Below are positions 36,774 to 46,744 of a DNA stretch of 64,000 nucleotides, piece by piece (the stretch's first letter is position 1; each line of letters opens with the position of its first letter). The translations under genes were made by a program, and so were the position numbers. The notes under the pieces were generated by a model. It did not search any database and was not told where the DNA came from. It was given only the letters and a program-made list of their open reading frames with translations. The DNA is from Candidatus Obscuribacterales bacterium (lineage in GTDB: Bacteria; Cyanobacteriota; Vampirovibrionia; Obscuribacterales; Obscuribacteraceae), in assembly GCA_031292355.1 (NCBI GenBank), contig JARLHI010000076.1, positions 62,001 through 126,000 on the forward strand. Reading direction: 5' to 3'.

Positions 36774-36779
36774 TATAAT
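36774..36779 (+). promoter_or_regulatory. Possible -10 box for the hybrid kinase
   Basis: A perfect TATAAT lies about 120 bp before the kinase start, in the 209-bp gap after the epimerase. The -35 region is poor (ATTTAA at 17 bp), so an activator or another sigma factor could be needed. Confidence 0.3.
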
Positions 36780-36900
36780 CGTCAATCTAATCGGTGATAA
36801 GCGTTTCGCCTGCAACCCAGCGGTGGTATATATTAGGTAGGCATCGGTGAACGTCAAATTTCTCCGTAGACACAGGCCCTAACTGATAAATTAGGTCAAA

Positions 36901-39561
36901 ATGTCGATCTCGCAGACAGAAAATGATATTAAAGCGCTGCAGACCCACGTTCACGCCTGCTCTCTTTATTCGGACAATGAGCAACAAAAGCGTCAGTTTG
37001 TCCCATACATTCAATCTGGCTTACTGCTCGGCGAACAATGCATTTACTTTTTAGACCACAATACGCCTGAATTCGTCCTTGAGGCGTTACAAGAAAATGG
37101 CTTTAACGCCCAGCCCTATCTAGATAGCCAGGCGCTTTCGATAGTCAAACTCTCGGACATCACCTCTGCTGTCGGCAGCTTCAGTGCGTCCAAACTACTA
37201 ACTTACTGGTCGAGTCTCTTGGCTCATTGCGAACGCGAGGGTTTTGCAGGGTTTAGAGCCACTGGCGAAATGACATGGGCGTTGCATTCCGAATTTAATC
37301 TCAAGGCTCTCACTGCCTATGAATCGCAATTGAACAAATTTGCCATCGACCGCAACGTCTCGTTTTTATGCCAATACCATCGCGATCAGTTCCCTGCAAA
37401 CAAGCTCAAAGACGTTATTTCTGTTCACCCGGTGATCATAGACAAAGACACAGTACTCGATAATCCGGCGCACATTCGCGATCACGATTTTGGTGCCAAC
37501 TCCGCTGAAGCTCATCTACAGGCGACTCTCGACACACTGAGTATGGCAAAGGTTCTAAGACAAACCAACGACGAACTGATGAGTTCGATTGCTGAACAAA
37601 AACGTCTGCAAAAGGAATTACAACGACTAGATAAAGAACGCCAGGATCGCGAAAGTGTTGAAGCCGAACGTCGACAATACAGATTGATTGCCGAAACAAT
37701 TCCGCAAGTAGTCTGGACAACAAATGCCGACGGCATAATTGAATACTTCAATCCGTTCTGGTATCGCTATACCGGCATGCTGCCTGAGAATGCACTACCT
37801 AAGGGATGGATCAAGTCCATTCATCCAGACGATTTGGCAGGTTTGCTCGAGTCGTGGAGACACTGCCAGAGAACTGGCGAGAGTTACCAAAAAGAATACC
37901 GTTTTAAAGCCGCCGACGGAAGTTACGCCTGGTATCTGGCCAAAGCCGTGCCGATGCGCGATCGCCAGGGCAATATCGTTGAATGGTTCGGCGTCAGCGT
38001 CGACATTCACGAGCACAAAACTCTCTCTCAGACCCTTGCCGCTCAGCGGGATAAAGCCGAGGAGGCAACGCGCACCAAGTCAATTTTTCTCGCCAACATG
38101 AGTCACGAAATACGTACACCCATGAACGCTATCATCGGCATGAGCAATATTTTGCTCAAAACCAATCTCGATGAATGTCAAAGCGAATATGCAGGAAACA
38201 TCAGAGAAGCTGCGATCTCACTTTTGTCAGTCATCAATGACATTCTCGACTTCAGTAAAGTCGAAGCAGGGAAAGTCGCCTTAGAAGTTGTCGCTTTCAA
38301 TCTCACCGATTTAATCGAAAATACATGCGGTTTTCTCTCGCCCTCGGCCGGGGCGAAAGGTGTCTCGATTGTTTCACACATAGATTCGTCAATTCCTGGA
38401 AGCATTTTCGGCGACCCTGAAAAAATCAGACAAATAATAGTCAATTTAGCCTCCAATTCCATGAAATTCTCAGACCATGGCGACATTGTCATCAGAGCTG
38501 ATTTGCAGTCGAAGCGCAACGACATGGTCAATGTTCGCTTCTCCGTCACCGACCAGGGTATTGGCATGAGCGATGAGGTGCAATCGAGGTTATTTAAGCC
38601 ATTTGTTCAAGCAGATCCTTCCATCGCCGCTAAATTTGGTGGCTCTGGCCTGGGCTTGAGCATTTGCAAAAGCCTCGTCGAGCTGATGAATGGTGAAATC
38701 GGCATCGAGAGCGCGCCAGGAAAGGGAGCCTGCATCTGGTTTTCGCTGCCACTACAACGCTCCACAGAGTCGCAAGTGGCCGCCCGCCAAAAAGACAAGG
38801 CATCGCACACAAACAATGCCATTAAACCTTTGCGAAAGGAACTGATATTAATTGTTGAAGATTATCCTATCAATCAACAAGTAGCGAAGTTGTACCTTTG
38901 CGACCTGGGTTTTTCATCGCACATCACAAATAACGGCAAAGAAGCGATTAAAGCTCTCAAAGAAACTCGCTACGACTTGATTTTGATGGATTGTCAAATG
39001 CCCGAAATGGACGGATTCGCTGCCACCTCAATTATTCGTGAAACCGAGGCTCTGACTGGTCGTCACATTCCCATCATAGCGATGACAGCTCACGCCATGG
39101 GCGGCGACCGCGAAAGATGTATCGCTGCCGGTCACGACGACTATATTAGTAAACCGGTCGACCCGGAAGAATTGCGCGCAAAGCTAGAAAAGTTCTTGCC
39201 CGCACCAGGGAATCATCAAACCGATGTTCCGGTTGCCTTAGATAGAGTGCACTCGCGTTACGGTGAAATTAGCGAACGTTTGTTGCGAATGTTCTTCGCA
39301 AACGCGCCCAGAGACGTGAAAAATTTGAAATCGGCCTTTGACGATCAAGACCACAAAAGTTTCATCCATACAGTTCACGGATTTAAAGGAGTCTGCAGTA
39401 CTGTTTTTGCTAGCCAAATGAAGGATACTTGTGTCACCATTGAGTCGGCTGCGCGTGAGTCCAAGTGGGATGTGATACCGGATTTATTGCAGCAACTGGA
39501 AATGGAAACGACCGAGATGCAGGAATTTCTCGAGCAAAACTTAAGCGGAATGAGCACATAA
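36901..39561 (+). CDS. MEDS-PAS hybrid sensor histidine kinase with receiver and HPt
   Basis: An 886-residue soluble multidomain phosphorelay protein. Residues about 10-165 match the MEDS (DcmR-type sensory) domain: [39 protein letters not shown]. Coiled coil follows, then a PAS_3 fold (about 258-372: [19 protein letters not shown]). HisKA has His402 in SHEIRTPMN; the ATPase domain has DQGIGM and [11 protein letters not shown]. The receiver has Asp697 in [11 protein letters not shown], and the HPt has His826 in HTVHGFKG. No membrane segment is visible, so it senses a cytoplasmic signal. Its stop overlaps the next start (TAATG). Confidence 0.93.
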   Translation: MSISQTENDIKALQTHVHACSLYSDNEQQKRQFVPYIQSGLLLGEQCIYFLDHNTPEFVLEALQENGFNAQPYLDSQALSIVKLSDITSAVGSFSASKLLTYWSSLLAHCEREGFAGFRATGEMTWALHSEFNLKALTAYESQLNKFAIDRNVSFLCQYHRDQFPANKLKDVISVHPVIIDKDTVLDNPAHIRDHDFGANSAEAHLQATLDTLSMAKVLRQTNDELMSSIAEQKRLQKELQRLDKERQDRESVEAERRQYRLIAETIPQVVWTTNADGIIEYFNPFWYRYTGMLPENALPKGWIKSIHPDDLAGLLESWRHCQRTGESYQKEYRFKAADGSYAWYLAKAVPMRDRQGNIVEWFGVSVDIHEHKTLSQTLAAQRDKAEEATRTKSIFLANMSHEIRTPMNAIIGMSNILLKTNLDECQSEYAGNIREAAISLLSVINDILDFSKVEAGKVALEVVAFNLTDLIENTCGFLSPSAGAKGVSIVSHIDSSIPGSIFGDPEKIRQIIVNLASNSMKFSDHGDIVIRADLQSKRNDMVNVRFSVTDQGIGMSDEVQSRLFKPFVQADPSIAAKFGGSGLGLSICKSLVELMNGEIGIESAPGKGACIWFSLPLQRSTESQVAARQKDKASHTNNAIKPLRKELILIVEDYPINQQVAKLYLCDLGFSSHITNNGKEAIKALKETRYDLILMDCQMPEMDGFAATSIIRETEALTGRHIPIIAMTAHAMGGDRERCIAAGHDDYISKPVDPEELRAKLEKFLPAPGNHQTDVPVALDRVHSRYGEISERLLRMFFANAPRDVKNLKSAFDDQDHKSFIHTVHGFKGVCSTVFASQMKDTCVTIESAARESKWDVIPDLLQQLEMETTEMQEFLEQNLSGMST

Positions 39562-40244
39562 TGCCAAATTCAAAAATCTCTGTGATGATCGTTGAAGACC
39601 AGATGCTTACAAGGATCGGACTGCGAGCCGTAGTCGAAAGTTTTCCTGACTTAGAAGTTGTTGCCGAAGCCGAAAACGGCAAGCTAGCCGTGGAACAGGC
39701 ACTAATCATAAAACCGAACGCTGTTGTCATGGACGTGGAAATGCCTGTCATGGACGGCATCGAAGCGACCAAGCAAATCAAGCAGCTGGTACCTGAGTCA
39801 AACGTATTGATTCTCACCAGCCATGATCTAGACGACGATGTTTTTGCGGCATTGGCAGCCGGAGCTGATGGCTATTGCCTAAAGGATGCAAGTGCCGACT
39901 CGCTTGCTGGCGCAATTAGAGCTGTAAGCGGAGGCGCGACCTGGCTCGACCAGGCGATTGCCAAAAGGGTTCTAAGAGCAAGCGTAGGCACGCAATCCAA
40001 AGCGCCGGTCAAGGCTGAAAAAAAGAATGATAAATTCGCCCTTTCTGCGCGCCAGACCGAAATTCTTGAATTACTTGTCGAAGGGCTCAGTAATCAGCAG
40101 ATGGCTGACCGTCTATTTGTTAGCAACGAGACCATCAAAACGCATATGCGCCATATCATGGAAAAACTGGCGGTGGCTGACCGTACTCAGGCTGCAGTAA
40201 AAGCTCTGCGAGAAGGCTTACTGTCGGGTCAACAAAATTTCTAA
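39561..40244 (+). CDS. NarL/LuxR-family response regulator
   Basis: A 227-residue DNA-binding regulator, the likely output of the kinase with which its start overlaps by one base. The receiver has Asp58 in VVMDVEMPVMDG and the conserved LKDAS lysine. The C-terminal LuxR helix-turn-helix (about 160-225) has LSARQTEILELLVEGLSN and SNETIKTHMRHIMEKL. ATG 39561 fits the receiver start exactly; a frame extending 96 bp upstream lies within the kinase gene. No target site can be named, but the surrounding glycan genes are reasonable candidates. Confidence 0.93.
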   Translation: MPNSKISVMIVEDQMLTRIGLRAVVESFPDLEVVAEAENGKLAVEQALIIKPNAVVMDVEMPVMDGIEATKQIKQLVPESNVLILTSHDLDDDVFAALAAGADGYCLKDASADSLAGAIRAVSGGATWLDQAIAKRVLRASVGTQSKAPVKAEKKNDKFALSARQTEILELLVEGLSNQQMADRLFVSNETIKTHMRHIMEKLAVADRTQAAVKALREGLLSGQQNF

Positions 40245-40389
40245 TACGGGGCCGCACCACACTTTCGGGTGACAGCTCCGTATATTGCGTCGCTGGCAAA
40301 GTGAGTTTAAATACTCTTGCTGGTGATGGCGCTCTTGCCCGGAAAAAGAGATGATTAAAATGACATCAAGCTGCTCTGGAGCGAAGACT

Positions 40390-40779
40390 ATGGCAAAGAT
40401 TCTTGTGGTAGATGACGATCTGATGATCCGAGTCATTCTCAAACATACGCTCGAAGAGCACGAAGTTTTGATGGCCGAAGACGGCAGGCAGGCCATTGCT
40501 TTAGTCGAATGGGAGCAGCCAGACCTGGTTTTGATGGACATTTTAATGCCCGGTCTCGATGGAATAACGACGGCTCAAGTAATCGCCACTCGCCATAGCC
40601 TCCCTATCATTCTTATGTCAGAGCTAGCCGACGACGTCGTTGTGCCATTTGGGCTATCGCCGGTAAAAGTTGTACAAAAGCCATTCGATCCTATTGAATT
40701 GCGAAAAACAGTGAGCATCGCTATTAGCAACGCGCTTCTAAAAAGAGCATCAATGCCCGCGCGCCTCGCTTGTAGCTGA
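40390..40779 (+). CDS. Single-domain response regulator
   Basis: A 129-residue CheY-like receiver with no output domain. ILVVDDD holds the acidic pocket, Asp50 lies in LVLMDILMPGLDG, and Lys97 in VVQKPFDP completes the site. ATG 40390 is preferred to 40351 because MAKILVVDDD is the usual receiver start. It lies 145 bp after the NarL-type regulator. It could shuttle phosphate from the hybrid kinase HPt or act by protein contact. Confidence 0.9.
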   Translation: MAKILVVDDDLMIRVILKHTLEEHEVLMAEDGRQAIALVEWEQPDLVLMDILMPGLDGITTAQVIATRHSLPIILMSELADDVVVPFGLSPVKVVQKPFDPIELRKTVSIAISNALLKRASMPARLACS

Positions 40780-40796
40780 CAGGTCTACAAATTCAG

Positions 40797-42524
40797 TTAG
40801 CCGCCACGTTTGAGCAAATGGGCTGGCTTCGTCAACATACGACCAACCTTCCAGGTTGTTGATTGATAAACAGCGTGCTTATCTTGTTCGAGACTTTCAA
40901 CTTTTTGCTTGTAATCAGCTTCCACTCGCGCTGCGATCTTGGATGAATCTTCAAGTTGAGCGTCTTTTGCCTGCAATTGCTTTTTCAGTTCGGCAATTTG
41001 TTCCTGCAGATTGTCGCAACTAGCATTGAGATGCCGGTTCTTTTTATCGAGTACAAACAGTTCATCTTTGACCTTATTGTAGTCATTTACAAGAGCCTGC
41101 AAGCCAGCCGAGTGCCCCTGCGCCTCTTTCACTTTCGGCTTGGGCACTGCATCTGCAACCACTGCATACTGTCTAAAGTGAGCGAGCGATTGACGTAAAT
41201 AACCTTTTTCCAGATGAGCATCAAGTTCTGCTGCGGTTACCCAACCAGTTTCTAATGCTTCTTTCAGCGCCGCTTCCCAGATGTGACCCAGCGGATTATC
41301 GTCGTGTGTCCATGGCTGCGTTTGAATCATGGTGTAGTGCAGAAGCTTAGTCTTGCCTTCCTCGTACGTTTCGAGCTGATTCCATTCTGGCGGAATACGA
41401 TCTTCAATTTCTTCAGGCTTGACCAGACAGCATTCGAACAGAAGGTTTTCATAAGAGAAAGCACCATCGTCAAGCCCTTTGATGATTTCTTCGATTTTCC
41501 ATGGCAAGCGCGGCGTGTCGAGCAACATTACCGAATACTGGCGTCCTGGATGAAAGCCCGGGTTATTGCGCCACTGTTCTAGTACTGGCTGATTGGTGCA
41601 CAGCACTTTTTGGTCGCCGAATTCTATGTCCCACAATTCAGAGACATCGCTAAAAACTTGCATATCGGAATCAACATAGAGGGCGCGAGCGCTGTAATTA
41701 GCCAGTTCTGGGATAACGAAACGATAAAAAGAAAAAGGAGTGCGCGCGCGATTCTTTGGATCTTTTGGCAGAGTAATCTTCAAATTATTCATAGGCACCA
41801 CACGCACAGGACGTGTAGCGAATTTATGAATAGTATAGGCAAGAACATTAGCAGCTAGCATCTGCGAATCATCAGCACCCACAAATATCAGCAGCGGCTC
41901 AACAACAGCTTTGTAATCGATGCCATATTTAGCGGCAATCGCTGTTAAACGTTGAAACTGCAAATCAAAGGTAGGCTGCCCGTTGGAAAGCAATGCTTTC
42001 TTGGCGATATCTTGAAATTTATCGCTATAAGAACGTCCACCATCAACTCCAAGCGAACGTACTGTTTTGGCACCAAGCTTGCCGAGAATGCCGAGTGCTG
42101 CTTCTGAACTGAAATAAATCAATGGTATATCTTGTGCATGATCTTCTTCACCGAGCGCAAGATCATAAGCAATCAGCCGTCCTTCTTTCTCGAATTGAGC
42201 AAGGACCGGGATGGCTTTAATCCAGTCGCTCAAAGAGAGTTGCGGGCAGGGTCTTGCGCTGACATGAGGATGTCGAGGCATGATCAAAAATCTGCAATTC
42301 TTCAAGAGAACGTCGCCGAGATCTTCGACCACGTCAATATCGATGACATGCGCTAAGTCAACCGACACCTCACGCACTGCATGATTGAGCGATATCGTAT
42401 TGTATTGAGTGAGATCGGTTTGCGCGACCTGAGAAAAAGTCGGTCCCTTGCCGAGAATCATCCAAGGCTTGTTATAGCCAGAAGATGCTTTTACCCAATC
42501 GGTCAATTCAATAATGGCGGTCAT
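40797..42524 (-). CDS. Fusion of DUF115/MptE-like domain and GT8 glycosyltransferase
   Basis: A 575-residue protein. Residues about 1-205 resemble a Rossmann domain of the DUF115/sialyltransferase-like kind (WMILGKGPT, ARPCPQLSL, VRSLGVDGGRSYSDKF). Residues about 210-420 match GT8: LLIFVGADDSQMLAANVLAY, RTPFSFYRF, and LYVDSDMQVF as the DXD metal site. Residues about 475-555 are coiled coil, and the end (TTWKVGRMLTKPAHLLKRGG) is a diverged copy of the shared tail. GT8 members transfer glucose or galactose to lipopolysaccharide; the role of the first domain is inferred only by fold. Confidence 0.75.
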   Translation of the reverse strand: MTAIIELTDWVKASSGYNKPWMILGKGPTFSQVAQTDLTQYNTISLNHAVREVSVDLAHVIDIDVVEDLGDVLLKNCRFLIMPRHPHVSARPCPQLSLSDWIKAIPVLAQFEKEGRLIAYDLALGEEDHAQDIPLIYFSSEAALGILGKLGAKTVRSLGVDGGRSYSDKFQDIAKKALLSNGQPTFDLQFQRLTAIAAKYGIDYKAVVEPLLIFVGADDSQMLAANVLAYTIHKFATRPVRVVPMNNLKITLPKDPKNRARTPFSFYRFVIPELANYSARALYVDSDMQVFSDVSELWDIEFGDQKVLCTNQPVLEQWRNNPGFHPGRQYSVMLLDTPRLPWKIEEIIKGLDDGAFSYENLLFECCLVKPEEIEDRIPPEWNQLETYEEGKTKLLHYTMIQTQPWTHDDNPLGHIWEAALKEALETGWVTAAELDAHLEKGYLRQSLAHFRQYAVVADAVPKPKVKEAQGHSAGLQALVNDYNKVKDELFVLDKKNRHLNASCDNLQEQIAELKKQLQAKDAQLEDSSKIAARVEADYKQKVESLEQDKHAVYQSTTWKVGRMLTKPAHLLKRGG

Positions 42525-42599
42525 ATTCGCAAACTCTCTTTTTTCTAACGCCCCTATTCACACCAAAATAGCAGTGCAAGCCAGCTTAACCGGTCTTGA

Positions 42600-45500
42600 C
42601 TAGCTTCGTAATGACAAATATTTCATTCTCCAGTCAACTGCCTTAAAATCAGTCGAAAATTCATAATAGTCAAGCAAGAAGTCCTCGTACTGCGTGGTAC
42701 TCAGTTCAGTCAGCGGCTTGCGACTGGTACTCAGAAAAGTATCATTTATCAAAGACGCCTTCGTCATCCATTCGGCCGATAACAGTGTGCCCCAGGCCAA
42801 ATTTTTGATGCGGTCGGCAATGGCGCCCAGATCGAAAGCAAAAGGATATAAATTTGCGGCCATCGCGTTACTAAATGTATAGGAATAGGTCTCTGGCCAA
42901 ATCGAGGCAAAGAATGAGGCGTGGCAATTCTGTTTGGCGATGACTTCGCCCACATTTTCATCTTGATAGGGGCCCGTGATAGTGACATTTGGTAATCGAC
43001 TCAAAATTGATTCGTCGAAACTGTAGCCTACGATAACAAAATGCAGCGGCAGTGCACGCTCTAAAGCGTCCTGAGCGCAAGCAAGAACGATCTGGTGCCC
43101 TTTATGAGCATTAAGCGAACCAATTACTGCAATACGCAAATCAGTATCTGGTTTCTTGTCGGCAAAAGGTGCAAGTTGTGGTGCCATGTTTTCGAAATGA
43201 GGTCGCAACAGCAAATTAAGATGACGAAAGCGCTTTTTGTAACGTTCAAGAACGTCTGCATTAGGCACTATAACGCGTCGCATCAGACTCAATAGTTGTT
43301 GCGATTGTTGGCGCCACATCGAGACATCGACGCGACCGAAGTTGCTTCCATTTTCATCCACACAAGTCTGACACGCTACTTCATCAGGCTCACCACAATA
43401 AATGCCACTACCATCGACAAAAGTGGTGCGCGGACAAACAGGAGTGTAATCGTGCACCGTAAAATCGCATTGAATTTGCGTGTGTTCTTTAGTCTGTTGC
43501 ACAAACGAGAGCAAAGCGCCGCCGTAGGCAGCAGCATGATGAATGTGTATGTGGCTGACCTTCAATGCGGCTAATTGTCTTTCCAGAATCTGCCAGTTGC
43601 CGTTCAATTCAAAAGTAATGTTAGGCAAAAGCCCCGTGTCCAAAGTGAGCACTTCACAGTGAGCGGGGTCGATAGAGCCTGGACGAATTATGATTGCGCG
43701 AATGCCTTCATCTTCCAGACGTTTAGCCAGTTCGCGAATGTGGCGCTCGACGCCACCACCTTCTCTGTGGCCAAAAAGTAAAAATGAAGATTTGAAGCGC
43801 TCGGGCATGGCCCTTGCAAAGTCAACATTTTCTCTTAAAGGCTTCAAGGGATCGCTCTTCGCAAAGTCAGAAACCAGCTTTTCGTAATAAGGATAACGAG
43901 CGTTGAGAACAGCTTGGCCCTGCTCCAGATGTTTGCCTTTATCTGCGCCAAAAGATGCACTGCCAAGGTGTCTGACGAAAGTGTCACCCGCTATGACATG
44001 CCGCCAACCGAGCTTAGCAGCCCGTAAGCAGAAGTCATTTTCTTCGCCATAGCCTTTGCCAAAAGCGGCCTCGTCAAAACGTCCAATCTCTTGCAGGCAG
44101 GCACGTTTAATCAACATACAAAAGCCGACTGCCGTTGGAATTTGAACGGTCAATCCAGCATTTTTTCGAGCAAACAATTGATCCAGTTCGGCATAATCAA
44201 TTTCCAATTTCTCGTTGTTATCTTGAGCAAAAAGAGGATAGCTGCAGATGGTGGCATTATTACTAAAAGGGGTGACAGTGCCGATTTTAGAATCAGCGTC
44301 ATTCGTTTGAGCGGCGGCTTCAAGTCGGTCGAGCCAGTGGTCGTAAACGATGGCATCCGAATTCAAAAGGACAATATCGCCTTCGGGACAATTCGCAAAA
44401 GCACGATTTACGGTGCCGACAAAGCCAAGATTTTCAACATTTACGATCAGCTTAAAAAGACCATCGTTAGATAGTTTCTTTAGTTCTTCACACAGGCGCG
44501 GCTCGGGTGACGCATCATTCACTACAAGCGCTTGAAATTTGACTGTTGTCTTTGCTGTAAGAACAGAATACAGACAGGCCATCGTCAAATCAAAATTGCG
44601 ATAAACAGGTACCACAACGGTATGAGTAAAATCCGCCCTAGTCACAGTTTCACTAGCGGCTTGGTGTTGATCCAGCAAACGTTGCCAGTGGCTAGCTGAA
44701 GGTACAAAGGGCGGTGAGGCCAAAGCTTGTGCTTTTCTGGGCTCATAAGGATCACCAACAAGGGTACCGGGCGGATAACAAATTCGCCCCTCTTTCGCGC
44801 CTGCATGACAGTAATGCGAAAAAGGACCGAACTTATAAGACTCTACATCTGGATTGCGCGACAAATAAAAACTGCGATCAAACCAGCGGTTTGGTTTCCT
44901 GGAAGCGGAGGTCTCGTGCAAAGCAAAATCGGCAAGCGCCGTGTGAAACGCCTCAAAAGGCCCATGCCTTTGCTCATAGAACTGAACATCAAAAAATTCG
45001 TTAGCGCGACGTTTTTCTCTTTCACCGCTCCGCAAGTAATGCCCAAGAGGCTCGACGCCAGCCGCCGCCACATCTTTAGAATGAGCTAGATAGTAATGCG
45101 TGTCGAATAAGGGATGTGGCTTGACTGACTCTTTCCAGCCCCCGCTTAAGTAATGCACCAGGGAAGGAACATGCTCAGACAATCCTGATATTTCACTTCG
45201 ATAAAAACACTCACTAAATAATGGGTGCGGAGAAAGCCTATTTCTAAAACCAGTGGTGAGGTAATGCTCGAGCAGGGACCTTTCAACGCGGTCATCGCCA
45301 AGCTGTTTCTTATAAAAGACCGGATCGAACAATAAATGCGGCCGCCAGCCCATTTCTTCGCCATGTTCTAAATAGTGTTTGAGCGGATAGTCCTCGGCGT
45401 CGGCGCTCCCAGACTGATTTGCCTGTTCAATATACAAAGCGGGATCGAAGATAATTGTCGCACTAAAATCATCACCGAATTTTCGCTCGTTGAAAAATCT

Positions 45501-46736
45501 TAGCGACTCCTCAATCTTATCCTGAAGGACGGCTGTCTGCGATGGTTTGCGAAACTTACTAAAAAAGCGACGCAATGGAGAAGTCAAACGCCAGCTCGAA
45601 CTATTTTGCAAGCTAATTAGATCTTTTGTGGCTTCATCCAGCGCTATTGATTTGATGTGACCTTCGCGCAGTTGTTGCTCGTACCACTCTTTTTCCGCCA
45701 GCCAGTTATTTTTCTCTGCGGTAAATGCCACTCGTTCAGACTCGCTACCGAGCGTCTGCACACCGGCAGCGGCTAAAGCCTGCAAAGACATTTGCAACAT
45801 GTCTCGAATCAAAATATTGTCGTCAATCCACGACAGCGACTTTTGAGCATTTTCATTTGTAGTTTTGAAGACTGTCGGGACGATTTCATATTTGAAATCC
45901 ATTGACCACTTTTGCTTGGCCAAATAAACCCAGGTTTTGATTCTCTCCAGTAAATGCTCTGTTTCCAATTTGCTGTCTGTACACCGATTGCCTGGTATGT
46001 ACTGACGATAGCGCACACACAGAATCAAAACGTCAGCGATGACAGAAAGGTCCTCCAGAGTGCGAAAACTTTCCGAATGCTGATGACGGCGAAAAGATGA
46101 GAGGCAATCGTTGCAGTAATGAAAGCTGCCACTATCTACTAGTCGAAACCAATACTCGAGATCACCATACAGCTTGAATGACGTATCAAAACCACTACCT
46201 TTATGCACATTCCTAAAGAGCACAGTGCAGGGCTCACCTACTTTATTTTTGCAATCTGTCATGCAAACAGAGATGAGATCTAAGGCACTGAGGGTGGTGT
46301 CATTTGGAAATTCGCTTGCTATTCCAATTTCTGCACCGGAGTCATCGATGATGCGCCTTGCGCTTGTAACAAGGCGCAAACTCGCGTCTTGCTCCAGCAA
46401 GGAGGAAAGCCTTTCCAGACACTCGGGCGCCAGTAAATCGTCTTGAGCGAAAGGCTTAATATACTTTCCAGTCGCTTGCTCCATACAAAAATTGTAATTT
46501 CTGAACAAGCCCAAATTTTCTTTGTTTTTCCAGGCTTTGATGCGTTTGTCCAGCGATGCCGCCTTTTCGATAATGGACCAGGAATTATCGGTTGAGCCGT
46601 CGTCGGCAATTAGCAATTCGAAATCGCTGCAAGACTGCCTCAAGCAACTATCAATGGCCGCCTGAAGATACTTTTGCCCGTTATATACAGGCAACACAAT
46701 CGATATCAACGGAGCAGTCGGCATTGATTCAATCAT
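42600..46736 (-). CDS. Giant GT2-repeat-GT2-GT4 glycosyltransferase
   Basis: A 1378-residue protein with three GT modules. Residues 1-230 are a GT2 (LISIVLPVYNGQKYL, ADDGSTDNS, FAQDDLL). Coiled coil leads to an internal tail motif (NSSSWRLTSPLRRFFSKF, about 375-400). Six FD-x-x-FY repeats occupy about 429-655. A second GT2 spans about 704-965 (TVVVPVYRNFD, LLNSDAIVY, GKGYGEENDFCLRAAKLGW). A GT4 fills about 980-1340 (GHREGGGVERHIRELAKRL, IGSLNAHKGHQI, FFASIWPETYSYTFSNAMA). The architecture looks like a stand-alone tailed GT2 fused to a repeat-GT2-GT4 protein. It could assemble several residues of a glycan repeat unit. It lies 8 bp after the next GT2 gene. Confidence 0.92.
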   Translation of the reverse strand: MIESMPTAPLISIVLPVYNGQKYLQAAIDSCLRQSCSDFELLIADDGSTDNSWSIIEKAASLDKRIKAWKNKENLGLFRNYNFCMEQATGKYIKPFAQDDLLAPECLERLSSLLEQDASLRLVTSARRIIDDSGAEIGIASEFPNDTTLSALDLISVCMTDCKNKVGEPCTVLFRNVHKGSGFDTSFKLYGDLEYWFRLVDSGSFHYCNDCLSSFRRHQHSESFRTLEDLSVIADVLILCVRYRQYIPGNRCTDSKLETEHLLERIKTWVYLAKQKWSMDFKYEIVPTVFKTTNENAQKSLSWIDDNILIRDMLQMSLQALAAAGVQTLGSESERVAFTAEKNNWLAEKEWYEQQLREGHIKSIALDEATKDLISLQNSSSWRLTSPLRRFFSKFRKPSQTAVLQDKIEESLRFFNERKFGDDFSATIIFDPALYIEQANQSGSADAEDYPLKHYLEHGEEMGWRPHLLFDPVFYKKQLGDDRVERSLLEHYLTTGFRNRLSPHPLFSECFYRSEISGLSEHVPSLVHYLSGGWKESVKPHPLFDTHYYLAHSKDVAAAGVEPLGHYLRSGEREKRRANEFFDVQFYEQRHGPFEAFHTALADFALHETSASRKPNRWFDRSFYLSRNPDVESYKFGPFSHYCHAGAKEGRICYPPGTLVGDPYEPRKAQALASPPFVPSASHWQRLLDQHQAASETVTRADFTHTVVVPVYRNFDLTMACLYSVLTAKTTVKFQALVVNDASPEPRLCEELKKLSNDGLFKLIVNVENLGFVGTVNRAFANCPEGDIVLLNSDAIVYDHWLDRLEAAAQTNDADSKIGTVTPFSNNATICSYPLFAQDNNEKLEIDYAELDQLFARKNAGLTVQIPTAVGFCMLIKRACLQEIGRFDEAAFGKGYGEENDFCLRAAKLGWRHVIAGDTFVRHLGSASFGADKGKHLEQGQAVLNARYPYYEKLVSDFAKSDPLKPLRENVDFARAMPERFKSSFLLFGHREGGGVERHIRELAKRLEDEGIRAIIIRPGSIDPAHCEVLTLDTGLLPNITFELNGNWQILERQLAALKVSHIHIHHAAAYGGALLSFVQQTKEHTQIQCDFTVHDYTPVCPRTTFVDGSGIYCGEPDEVACQTCVDENGSNFGRVDVSMWRQQSQQLLSLMRRVIVPNADVLERYKKRFRHLNLLLRPHFENMAPQLAPFADKKPDTDLRIAVIGSLNAHKGHQIVLACAQDALERALPLHFVIVGYSFDESILSRLPNVTITGPYQDENVGEVIAKQNCHASFFASIWPETYSYTFSNAMAANLYPFAFDLGAIADRIKNLAWGTLLSAEWMTKASLINDTFLSTSRKPLTELSTTQYEDFLLDYYEFSTDFKAVDWRMKYLSLRS

Positions 46737-46744
46737 TTTTCAGA

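Noticed and set aside
40770-40790. TTGTAG...CTACAA hairpin between convergent genes
   Set aside because: The stem is only 6 bp, there is no T-tract, and the loop contains the regulator's stop codon; too weak to call a terminator.
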